From: Zantedeschia hybrid cultivar
Taxonomy: Eukaryota; Streptophyta; Magnoliopsida; Alismatales; Araceae
DNA length: 64,000 nucleotides
Direction of reading: 5' to 3'
Assembly (NCBI GenBank): GCA_030544215.1
Contig: JARZZO010000002.1
Location: forward strand, 76,391,150-76,455,149
The notes beneath the pieces were generated by a model. The model was not told the origin of the DNA. It ran no database searches and saw only the letters and a program-made list of their open reading frames with translations. Positions 11,972-23,000 of this stretch are shown here, piece by piece. The position numbers and the translations under genes are program-made. Position 1 is the stretch's first letter. The number at the start of each line of letters is the position of its first letter.

Positions 11972-12853
11972 CTAGATCCTTCTCAGTCCTAAACCTCCAA
12001 CATATTTGAGAAACGCAATTCTCACAAGAGGTTTGGTCAAAGGATCTGCAAGTATCTCACTAGTAGAGATATATCTAAGGACCACCAACTCCTGCGTAAT
12101 GATGTTTCTAATGAAATGGTAACGAATGTCAATATGCTTTGACTTTCCGTGATACTTGGAATCCCTCGTGTAGGCTATCGCGGCCATATTGTCGCAGTAG
12201 ACCATAATAGCATCTCCTGCATGTGTTGTGACATCCAAGCTCGCCAAAGATCGCCTCAACCAGATGGCTTCCTGGACCGCAGCAGTGCAAGCAATATACT
12301 CATACTCTATTGTAGACAAGGAGACACATGCTTGCTTCTTACTGCACCAAGAAATAGCTCATCCTCCAAGTACGAATGCATATCCCAAAGTGGACTTGTG
12401 CTCATCTCTGTCAGCTGATCCATCGGCATCTGAGTATCCGGTCAATCTAAGGCTCCCACCATGATAGCACAGAGCGAGGTTCTCAGTACCTCGCAGATAT
12501 CTGAAAATCCTTTTCACTGCTAGTCAATGCGCAGTTCCAAGATTACTTTGATATCTACTAATCATGGCAACTGCAAAGCAAATATCGGGACGAGTGCACA
12601 TCATGGCATACATGAGGCAACCGACTGCATTGGCATATGGAACATCCTTCATTCATTCTTTCTCTTCCTCTATATTGGGACATTGGTCAATACTAAGAAC
12701 TGATCCCCTCTCCATTGGAGTATCTATATGTTTGGCTTTATGCATCCGGAAGCGCTCTAAGATTCTCTTTATGTAAGTCTCTTGAGACAAACTAAGAAGT
12801 CTTTTGGATCGATCCCTATGGATCTTTACTCCCAGTATATAATCAGCCTCACT
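11972..12853 (-). pseudogene. Copia RNase H and connection domain
   Basis: The minus-strand frame ending at 11972 carries copia RNase H landmarks: STIEYEYIA, VQEAIWLRR, YCDNMAAIAY, KHIDIRYHFIR and ADPLTKP. Upstream toward 12853 other frames carry RT-RNase H connection pieces (MYAMMCTRPDI, LTGYSDAD), so there are frame breaks between. This is the C-terminal end of the pol polyprotein, needed for removing template RNA during reverse transcription. Not functional here. Confidence 0.85.
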
Positions 12854-14998
12854 TTAATCCTTCATCTCGAATGTGGAGGATAACCACTCTTGAGTGGTTT
12901 TGATTAACTCCAAGTCATTCCCGGCTAGTAATATATCGTCAACATATAAAGAAAGAATGAGAACACTTTTCTTAACTCTCTTCACATAAACACAGTGATC
13001 CTCTTCGGTCATTCTGAAACCAATTGAAATGATTGCTTGGTGGAACCTGTTAGTCTTAGGTGGCCTACAAGCCAATCTGACTATGTAAATCTCGTTCATT
13101 TATTAATATAATGGCATAATATTCATTGTGTGTAAATCGTATTAATTATCGTCTCATAATGAAGTCTGTGAATATGTACTACAGTGATCAGATTATGATG
13201 AGATCATACTAATGAGACTGATCACTTAAACACACATGTTCTTAATTGTTCCTAGTCGGAGGATATCCGAGAAGGACATCGGATATCCGGTTAGACTAGT
13301 ACAGATTATTCCTGCTCATATGTTGAGGGTGACTAATCTCATAAATCACTTGTGTGGAGACACTAAGGAGAATATGTTGGTGCTCATTGGAGAATGAGTT
13401 CACTGAACTAATCCAACTGAATCGCTGGATGGTATTGTACCTCACTGTCAACCAGCTTAATTCTATTGTCGCAGTTGCGTGGATGGTCCTCGGACCTGAG
13501 ACACTAAGGACACCTTGTCGGTGGACTTCTGGCCAATGATTGGGTACAGCGGAATACCGTCGAAGGGAATTGTGTGTCAATAAGGAATCATTCGCTCTCG
13601 GTACTTAGAGAGAGAATGCTCTAGGAAGGATGCGCGGAAGTCCCTGGCCAGGGCGGACGATAATATCGGGAAAGGAGTTTTCCGATATTCATCAGCGGCG
13701 TCCAATCCAAGTGAGTCGACCGGTTAGGGTTTGACAACACGTCATACCCTGAGTTGACTCGAGAGCACTGTACGAATGAAGGATTATATCCACGCGGTAA
13801 CTGTCGGCAGAAAGGTTCCAAGAGTGGGTTACTTAACCCCGATACCTTCCGGGTTCATGCGGTGTTGCTTGGCACCCAACGTGATCGGAGGCCCGGTCTA
13901 ATTCGATGTGCGACATCAATTCGATTGATTAATTAATTAATAAAGAGTTATTAATTGATTAATAAAGCCAGTAAGGAGTTACTGGGTTTATTGGGCTATT
14001 AACCGGACTGGTAATTGGGCCTAGAGGGTCACACGCAAATGATTCTCAAGGCGATGGATAAATAATTGGGTTTTATATAAACCGGGGATTTTTATAAAAA
14101 ATTGCGCGGTTAGTATAAAATATAGCGAACGGGCTGAGCAGGCCAAGTTGTTGCTAACCCTAGCCGCCCCCTCCTCTGTTTCTCTCTCTCTCTGGCGCCC
14201 CAGGCCAGATCCGGATCTCCGGATTTGCTCCGCCGCTTCTCCGACTCCCGTTTGATGGGAAATCGTCCGCACGTTGCGACGATCGTTGCGGCGACCGGCG
14301 AAGGTTTCGCGGCTGCGAAGAACGAGGAACGTGAGGATATCCGTCGCAAGGAGGATCGTGTGGACTCTGCTAGAGGCCGGGCACTTGCGCGGCTTGCGGT
14401 GTCGTACCGACGGAACCGAACGGTTGCGGATTCGAATCCGCACACGGTGAGATTCGATAATCCGATTATCGAAGTTTTAGTATTTTTCGAAACGGGAATC
14501 GGATCTCCGTTTTATTTTTATTTCCGCTGCGCGAGAGATCCGAAGAAACCCGAGAACCCAACAGAACCGATAATACCACTGTCTAGACGACTGTTTGAGA
14601 CCATATATAGAACATTTCAGGCGGCACACTTTGCGCTCTTGTCCTTCAACTCCAAAGCCCACAGGCTGAGCCATGTACATCTCTTTGTCTAATTCTCCAT
14701 TGAGAAAAACTGTCTTTACATCCATCTGGAACAATTCTCAGTCTAGATGTGCAACGATAGCTAGGGTGAGATGAATAGAGGCAAATCTCACTACTGGGGA
14801 GAATGTCTCTTCATAGTCTATTCCCTCTAATTGGGTATAGCCTTTCGCCATGAGTCGGACTTTATATTTGTCAATTGATCCATTAGTCTTACATTTGACT
14901 TTAAGAACCCACTTTCTTCCAATATCCTTACGTTTAGGTGGTAGATCAACTAACTCCCATACTTCGTTCTTAGCCATTGAGTTCATTTCTTCCCTCAT
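12854..14998 (-). pseudogene. Copia reverse transcriptase split by a solo LTR
   Basis: The N-terminal part (14998-14565) shows WELVDLPP, KWVLKVK, RLMAKGYTQ, FSPVVRFASI, QMDVKTVFLNGEL and IYGLKQSSRQW. The C-terminal part (13042-12854) continues with the HQAIISIGF region and the catalytic YVDDILLAG. Between them sits the inserted solo LTR 13048-14563 with its GAACC duplication. A stop or frame change near 14735 also breaks the first part. Confidence 0.9.
13048..14563 (+). mobile_element. Solo LTR nested in copia RT
   Basis: A 1516-bp unit starting TGTTAGTC and ending CCCAACA, flanked by a perfect 5-bp duplication GAACC (13043-13047 and 14564-14568). TG...CA ends plus a 5-bp duplication are diagnostic of an LTR. 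No internal protein domain and no second copy of the ends is seen inside, so it is a solo LTR left by recombination. A TATA-like 'tatataaacc' near 14076 suggests plus orientation. Superfamily unknown. It is younger than the host copia copy. Confidence 0.85.
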
Positions 14999-15130
14999 TG
15001 TAGCTATCTACTTTTCTGAGTCAGGTGAGGTCATTGCTTCCACGTAGGATGCAGGCTTATCAGCATCTACAAAAGTACACATGAATGATTCCCCTTCAAT
15101 CGTGAAACGATGTCGAGGGATATGTCCACG

Positions 15131-16459
15131 TTAACTTCTACGAGGTAAACAGTTAAGTGGTTCACTCCCACTGTCTTCGACAACTTCTGGGATGAGACTA
15201 ATTCCCCCTATGTCGGAAGATATAGTGTTCTCATCAGGATCTTGCAATTCATATAGTTGCATATCCTGCCTGACCTCTCTTATTGTTGGGTAATCTCCCT
15301 CAAGGAAGATTACATCTCGAACCTCTTTCTCAGTTATTCCTCCATCTAGATGTTCATCATACATCACATAGCCCTTAGATTGCTTAGGGTACCTTATGAA
15401 CACCTGTTTGCTAGCTCTAAGACCCAATTTCCCATACTTATGGGAAGTACTGTGAACATATCTAGCTGATCCCCACGGACGTAAATCCTCCAAATGAGGC
15501 TTTTCACATTTCCATAGTTCGTAGGGAGTTGAAGGTATTGACTTAGAAGGCACTCGGTTCAGGATAAAGACAACAGTCAATAGTGCATCCCCCCATAAAT
15601 TTATTGAGAGGTTAACTTGTACCATCATCGATCGAACCATCTCCATAAGAGTACGATTCTTCCTCTCTGCAACACCATTTTGTTGCGGAGTATATGGAAT
15701 GGTAAGTTGTCTGCGAATTTCTTTCTCTTCACATAACTCTCTAAACTGATCTGAGAGAGATTCTCTGCCTCTATCAGTGTAAAGAGCCTTAATGCTCCTC
15801 TATTTATCATTCTCTACCTCAGCCAGAAAACGCTTAAAACAGGTTAAGGCCTCTGAGCGATGGGTGAGAAGATATACTGAACCATAGCGAGAATAGTCAT
15901 CTGTGAAGGTGATAAAATAAGATTCACCATGATGTGCCCTCATATTTAAGGGTCCACATATGTCTGAGTGGATTAACTCTAGTGGGCAAGAGGCCCTCTT
16001 GGCCTTCCCAAATGGCTTTCTGCAGACTTTTCCTGCCAAACATAGTTCACAAACAGGGAGATTCACTTTAGTGAGAGGCCCCAATAAGCCTGCTTGAGCC
16101 AATCGGCTCATTCTCTCATGTCCTATGTGCCCCAATCTTTCATGCCATGATACAGAATCAGAAAGAATATCAGAAGTAGATACGATTAAAGAGATAGAAT
16201 CATTATTTTCTAAATCCATGACAAACAAATTGTCTTTTAAATGACTAAAACCATAAAGACTCTTATCATAATAAAGAGATACAGAGGTCCTTAGAAAATT
16301 GAAAGAATAACCCAAACGTAAAAGTGTTATAACTGAAAATAGATTACATCGAATACCAAGTGCATAAAGCATATCGTGTAAAAGAAGAACGCGTCCAGTT
16401 CGCATCCTCAGTTGGTACGAGCTAACTCCAAGGACTTCTTCTTGAGCGCCATTCCCCAT
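15131..16459 (-). pseudogene. Copia pre-integrase and integrase
   Basis: The frame 16459-15800 has the GAG-pre-integrase and zinc-binding HHCC-type pattern (HERLGH...CELC) followed by the integrase core start (HSDICGPL, FTDDYSRYG). The frame 15646-15131 carries the rest: MEMVRSMM, LWGDALLT, NRVPSKS, TPYELW and the chromodomain-like tail. Frame changes between 15800 and 15646 show decay. In a live element this enzyme would integrate the cDNA. Confidence 0.88.
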
Positions 16460-16639
16460 GGTGATGTGCTGGCTGCCAGTTGGTATTCGACGATAATCTT
16501 TGAATTCGGCTCACTCACGAGCTATGTGGCAGGTTGCTCATGAGTCTACAATTCAATGAAAGACCATATGAGCAATGAAAATATTAGAGTACACATAAAT
16601 AGAATTACTAGAGATGGGACAAACCTTCTTTGGCTCAGT

Positions 16640-17469
16640 GTACTCATTGGCATGGTGTCCCATCTTCTGACAGTTAAAACATTTGACTTTGCTTAGGTTT
16701 TTCCTCACTTACCACGTTTACCCTTTTGGTTATTTTGCTGTCCCCATTTCTTTTCAGCCTTTTCCTGAAAATTGTTGTTCTTCTTGGTCCAGTTTTGCCT
16801 GGGCCTCTTTGCTTTAGGCTTATTGGCATTAGTTACCAATGTACTGTGACGGGTCGCCTCTTTGCGTTCCACCTCTAACTCAAGGTGACGTGAAACGTCA
16901 CTGTAAGTCTTGATGCTTTCGTTGTGTGTAAGCATAAATTTAATGTGTTCCTAAGAAGAATCGGGAATGGACCTCAGCACGGCAAGTATCTGCTGCTCAT
17001 CTGAGAGTTCTGTTCCTGTTGTCTTCAATTCTCTGATCATTGAAGACATCGCCCTCAGATGCTTTGCCATAGAATGCTTTGGGTCCATCATGTACTGATT
17101 GAACCTCAAAATTAAGACCCTCAACCTTGTTGCTGATGTGCCTCCATATTGGAGTTTCAATTGCTCCCACATTCCTTTAGCAGTTTTGTAACTCTCAAAT
17201 TCTTTAATAAGGTCATCGTGCATGCAGCTCAATATAGTGTAGCACGCACTTATGTCCTTATTCAACCACTTGTCATAGGCTTGCTTGTTACGATTCACTT
17301 GCGCAAGTGGTCTATCATCAGATGGTGGCAGCATCACATTGGTCAATGTCTCAAATACCTCCTTCTCATTCAGGAGATACTGAATTTTTTTGTGCCACAT
17401 GTCATAATTTTCGCCTTTCAATTTATCTTGACCAGACAACTCATGATATAAACCTTTAGAGGCCATCAT
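16640..17469 (-). pseudogene. Copia gag with damaged zinc knuckle
   Basis: The frame 17469-16951 matches the copia gag (UBN2-type) region: GENYDMWHKKIQYLL, MWEQLKLQYGG and LILRFNQYMM. A frame change leads into 16935-16705, rich in Lys and Arg. A CCHC knuckle begins at about 16687 (KCFNCQKMGHH), but its last cysteine reads as tyrosine (NEY), a G-to-A type change. The start Met at 17469 follows the long leader. Confidence 0.85.
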
Positions 17470-18657
17470 TACCTTCTACATTACGTAAGAAAAAAAAATA
17501 ACAATTAGGCACTTATCAATTCCTTTTCTTAAAAACAATTGATCATATAATTTGTCTCACATATATCAGTTCGAAAACTTTGCTAGGCTCGTAATCATCA
17601 CTTTTATACAAGTTAAAAATTATATTTTCAATTAAAATAAGAGTGGAAAAATAACTTAACATTAAGGAACTCATTTCCTAATTTTTAAATCCACATGATT
17701 TAAAAAGAATATCAGACATTTTTGCTTTAAAATGCATGATAAATATGGGTAACACATTCCACAAAAGAGATATATTGATCGCATTATAAAGCAAAAAATA
17801 AATTCATTTAATGCTTCCACAGACCAATATAACTAACACATACAGATAATTCATTAATAAAAAAAAATGAACTACCCGCTCCCTTATGTTATAACAAATG
17901 TGTCTAATAATTTTAAATAAGGATTGCCGGATAGCCAGTTTCCCAGTTAGTTCATCATTCAAACAAAATATCAACCACATTAAAATAAGGTTCAAAGTCC
18001 ATCGTCCAATTAATACATTGCTTGAATTATACAACTCGGAATCGATTTAAATCGGCCCCTAATAATTACAACCAGAGTGGACAACAAAAAAATTATTGAT
18101 CCTCCATAGTCTCCAATGAGTCTCTGAAAAAGAAATTAAGGGACACTGGCCATCCGTCTCATCAATCACATAACCTTGTAATTTTTATTTGTATTAAATT
18201 AATTATCCCCCCATCAAGAAAAAATTAATAATTTGGTCATGTAATTACAGAGATTACTTGTAGTTATCCCCTTTATAATAATAATTAAAAAAAAAATTCA
18301 GATTCTTTGTATTTAAAAAAAATATTTAGACATCTTTCCATAATTCTAAACAAACTAAAAAAAATCATGAAAGAAAGGCATATGAACAATTTCATAAAAC
18401 TATAAAAAAAATGTTCAATCATTTTTTTATTTGTTTTCGGATTACTGTTCATATGAACAGTAAAAGAGGGGTTACTGTTCACCCGCCGCGCGCGTCCCCG
18501 GGCGGGCGGGCGCCCGACCCCTCCACCTGCAGCACGCAGGTCGGCACTGCTCCGCGCGAACGAGTGCAGCCTCGCAGGCAAGTGCGCGCGGCACCGCAAC
18601 GGTGCTGTTCTGTCGTGTGGGTACCCGACGAATCTCAGATTTTCGCTCTAATACTAA

Positions 18658-19011
18658 TGTTGGTATCCTATTTTGAAGAACGCGTTACCTTCGTAGCGTG
18701 TTCGTCTCGTCGCGATATGGAGCGGAAGCGTGTCCTCGTTGGTGCAGAGCGGCTACCAAAGTCGCCCGCGATATCCATGCGCCAGATTCCAGAAGTTCCG
18801 GGTGATTCTTCCAAGGGAGAGAGGAATAGAGGAGAGGGAGGATGAGGAGGAGTTCATGTACGTTCGTCTTCTCTCTATATACACTCATATATATAGAGGG
18901 ACTCCTAGAAAGACCTTTTCGTTAGGACTATCTTCCTCCACGTCCTTATCTAACTAGGGATCACTATCTAATGTGGATGCTTATCATCTTAATCTTCCAA
19001 TAGGATTAACA
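18658..19011 (-). repeat. 5' LTR of the copia element
   Basis: 354 bp. Plus-strand ends TGTTGGTATCC and GGATTAACA; the copy at 10630-10985 is its partner. On the minus strand its end is followed by the mutated primer binding site (18656-18645). A GC-rich leader segment follows at 18480-18640. Confidence 0.9.
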
Positions 19012-19029
19012 TAAACCAAGATAAATGAT

Positions 19030-19325
19030 GGTCCGTTTGTTTTCACGAAAATGGACTTTAAGAAAAGCTTTTCCCAAGAAATATATTACAGTCACTTGTT
19101 TGATAATCCGCAAAACTTAAGGCAACGGAAAACTTAATTCGTTGATTCCTCCTTTTCCTGATTTCAACATCTATGGTATATCATGGAATGTCTTTTTCCA
19201 AAAGAACTGAAAATATTTTTATGAACACCAAATGACAATTTTTATTTTTATTTTTTCTATAAATATATTTTCTTGAAAAATCATTTCTTTCTGATTATAT
19301 TTTTCGTATAACCAAAAACGGACCC
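19030..19325. mobile_element. MITE upstream of the GDSL gene
   Basis: About 296 bp with inverted ends GGTCCGTTTGTTTTCACG and the inverse of GGGTCCGTTTTTGGTTATACG. Such GGTCCGTTTG ends are common in plant hAT-type or similar MITEs. No convincing target duplication was seen. It lies between the copia 5' LTR and the GDSL gene promoter region. Confidence 0.55.
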
Positions 19326-20060
19326 TAACTCAGAACACGTGGCTGCTCTTTTCAGAAAAAGACCCAACGTCACTGCTCCGAGCCTAATCCATTGAATACT
19401 CCCAACAACTACCCTTCTCACGTCGCATCTTGAACCTGTTTCCGGTGAGCTACATTAATTCTCAATTCGTGGCGGCAGGAACCAGATTTCCACCTAATTC
19501 TCAACACGTCATGGGGTATCAACAAGCCGTGTGACCTCCATTTAGGGAGGGAAAGCAGTTGGAGATTTGCTATTTGACGATCCCTTCAGTCTGGAAAGAT
19601 CTCAAACTCCTCATTTTGATGCCCTTCAACTGTCTTCTTGATTGCGCTAGTGCTAAGATAATAACTTGCTGCACCGGTAGCTAAGCGGCCAACGTTTTTA
19701 TTTATTTTTTTTAAATTCAAAAAAAAAAAAATTGGGTCAGTCTCATGATGCTGTATAACTGCACAATTCGATCTCAGATCAGAAGATCTAAAAAATGATG
19801 AAAGATAAAAAATCGACTTCAAATAAACAATAAAAAACAATATATGATCACGTAGGGGGGCTACGTCCGGCTGCCGGCAAATTATTCTCATCCTTTAATA
19901 TCCTCAGCTAAACTTTCCTGGCATATCTTCTGAGGCCAACCCCCTAACTTCATACATAAATGACAGCCCCACCACATTAGCTTTAGTGAAGTATAAGAGA
20001 GTGGAGAACTGAAAGAAGAGAAAGCAGGAACTGGAGAGTAGGATACTGTAATAAAGGAAG
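19326..20060 (+). promoter_or_regulatory. Upstream region of GDSL gene
   Basis: A G-box-like acacgtggc lies at about 19336-19344, and other ACGT cores occur nearby (19370, 19420, 19505). A TATA-like 'gtataagag' at about 19990 is some 70 bases before the ATG at 20061. These are candidate promoter parts; whether they act is not known from sequence alone. Confidence 0.35.
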
Positions 20061-23000
20061 ATGGGAGCACCCTGCTGTCCCCTGAGATCTCCTTCCTCCA
20101 CACTCTTCCTCCTTGTGGTCCTGTTGCCGGTGCTCCTCACCCTGAGCTTGCCCACAAACCAGACCTCCCCCATCGCCCCGGCGTTGATAGTGTTTGGTGA
20201 CTCAATAGTAGATCCGGGCAACAACAATGTGATCAAGACTATTGTCAAGTGCAACTTCCCTCCTTACGGCCAGGACTTCGCCGGGCACGTACCCACTGGA
20301 AGGTTCTGCAATGGGAAGATACCTTCGGATTTCATAGGTATATGTTGATGGTATCACCGATGAGCCTTCTTTGCTCTTTAGGGTTGTTTATTTTAGCGTG
20401 AAACGGCGTAATTTGAATTAATTATTTTATTTTACGGTGTTTTCAAATGTTTAAAACGATGTAAAACAATGTAAAGTGAAATCTTGTCTGGACCTTGTCT
20501 GTCCACTTAACAGCTCAATTTCTTTATTTTGATTTACAACAAAAATTCACTGTAAATCAAAATAAGAAGATTGAAGTATCCCTCTTGTTTTATTTTACAA
20601 ACAACAAAATAAAAATTTCATGATTCTAAAATAAGAAAATTTCACTTGTTTTGAAACCAGTGATTTTGAAACCGGTGATTTACAAAATTTTACGCTAAAA
20701 CAAACAATCTCAAATTATCCACGTCCTTTGTCTTTGGTCAAATCCACACTTGGGTATCAACACCCATTCTTTCCAAGTTTAAGGAGTGAGAGGATAACAG
20801 ATTCTAAATCAGAACTGCTACCATATTTTCATAATACACGTAACTCTTTAGTTTCAACAGGCGAGTCTAACTTGTGCCATGCAACTGGATTCTTTTTAAG
20901 AGAGACATTTGCATGCCACTCTCGAGCCATCCGATCACCATCAAACCGTTTGTATTTACTTTATAATTAACCACATATATAAATGCTTCTAAAACAAATG
21001 CACAAGCAAATCATCTATATATACTTCAATTGGCCTTTGCAGCTTCCAAACTTGGCATCAAGGAGTACTTGCCGGCATATCTTGGAACTGATCTGAGCCC
21101 GGAGGACCTCCTCACCGGCGTAAGTTTCGCCTCTGGGGGGACGGGATATGACCCACTCACATCCACTGTGACGGTACGAAGTTACTAGAAACTTCTCTAG
21201 CTGTTCCATATCCATCCTCTTTGAGGTTCTCATGAACTGGGTGCAAGTCTTTTCCTCTTGGTTTGTTTTTGCTATTTCAGTCTGTCATACCTATGTCCGA
21301 CCAGCTGGAGCTGTTCAGGGAATACAGGAATAAGATGATAGCAGTGGCAGGAGAAGAGAGGGCTGAAGCTATCACCTCAGAAGCTTTGTACCTGGCATGC
21401 GCAGGGAGTGATGACATCGCCAACACCTATTTCTCTACTCCTTTCAGGAGAGAACATTATGACATTCCTTCATATGTGGACTTGATGGTGCATTCAGCTT
21501 CTAGCTTCGTTGAGGTAATAGAGTAGACATACAATTGCCTCATGTCGTAAACTATCTATATATATGCCCCACTTTGTTTGTAGAATTAGGAAAGAACAAA
21601 GTTCCTTATTCTTAAAATAAGACTAATTTTAATTTGATAGACAGAACGACTTATGTCGCATTAGAAATGCTTACAGTACTATAATAAAGAGAATAAGTAA
21701 TTCGACCCTAAACCTAAGAATTACTTATCTTTCCTATTCCGCCAGTGAGTCCTACGAAACTATCAAAACTAAATATCCTTTATTCTAATATATGTTCTTC
21801 TGGTTAAGTAATTCTCGATAATCTATTCTGCAAACAAATTGGAGATAGAGTCTCGTTCATCTCATAAAATGCCTCTATAATTGTGCCATTTGATTCTAAG
21901 TATCCAACGATCGAGGGGTCGTTATTTCTTTGTTGACACGTGAAATAACCAATAACTTTGTTTGTTGTGTTAGGTATTCTTGGGCTAGAAATTTATTTAT
22001 TAGGAAAAAAGTTGCTGGTGAATGTGGGCGATATATACTATTCATGAAATATTTTAGAACATGTTTAAAAAAAGATTAAAATTCACATTTATGTTTTTTG
22101 TAAAAAATGCAAGAATTTATATATTTATCAACGAGAAAATGTTGTTTCATAGTGGAACTGAGTTAACTCATCCGTGGTGAAGTTAAAGGAATAGTTTACA
22201 ATGGTAACATCTAACAAGAAAGGTAGAGATGTATGACGCATTTAGAAGTGTATTGATAATAAAATGAGCCTATCTATGTAGTATGAAATGCAGAGGTTAT
22301 ATAGCGAACCGTTGTGTGTTACATTTGTACTTTGCTTTCCATCCACATTTTTTCCGATCATTTTTCCGTACTCTTTTTTTCTTTTGTTGAACTGGCCATG
22401 CCCAATGAGAAAGAAATTTATGTATATGCCCTCCTCTTTATTGTACCAATATATTTTGTATGTTGTATTAAACCTTAAACCCTTTATTTTAGACATCTGC
22501 GATTACACCCATTAACCAAAAGAGGAAGACTCATGAGATGTTACTTCAAGCTGTAGAGGCATACTAGTCTCTTTCCCTTCCAGACTTCTCCATCTGTAAC
22601 TACTCTCTGAGCATTGCCAAACAACATGTAGTTCAAAAAATAATACTTTTTTGAAAAAAATTTAAGGTGGCCCTAACCCTGCTCAAGAATTTCGTGCAAC
22701 TTAACTTCCAATCAAATGATCCAAAAAATTCTAAGGATCAAAAATCAAATCCATCGATTTATTAAGGGCAGTTCTTACTGTTCATTGGACTCAATTTTTT
22801 TATTTTTTTTATTTTTTGAGTTGTCTGATTAGAGATATACGAACATACCTTAGACATGATGAGACCTACTTTATAATTAAATTGTACCCTATGCAATAGA
22901 TCAATTATTACTCTTGTTAGAAAGGAGGAAGATGATGATGGAAACACTAATGTCTTAGACTTGAAGTGATAAAGCTACGGATACAAGGTGATATGCGCCA

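Larger units (their letters stand above)
10630..19011 (-). mobile_element. Ty1/copia LTR retrotransposon, degenerate
   Basis: A nearly full-length copia element on the minus strand. Order from right to left: 5' LTR 18658-19011, primer binding site 18645-18656 (a mutated match to the initiator-Met tRNA type TGGTATCAGAGC), about 1.2 kb leader, gag 17469-about 16640, pre-integrase and integrase 16459-about 15130, reverse transcriptase about 14998-12850, RNase H to 11972, purine tract just before the 3' LTR 10630-10985. Frameshifts and stops break gag and pol, so it is dead. A solo LTR (13048-14563) splits the reverse transcriptase. The 5-bp flanks (TGTAT, TAAAC) do not match. Confidence 0.93.
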
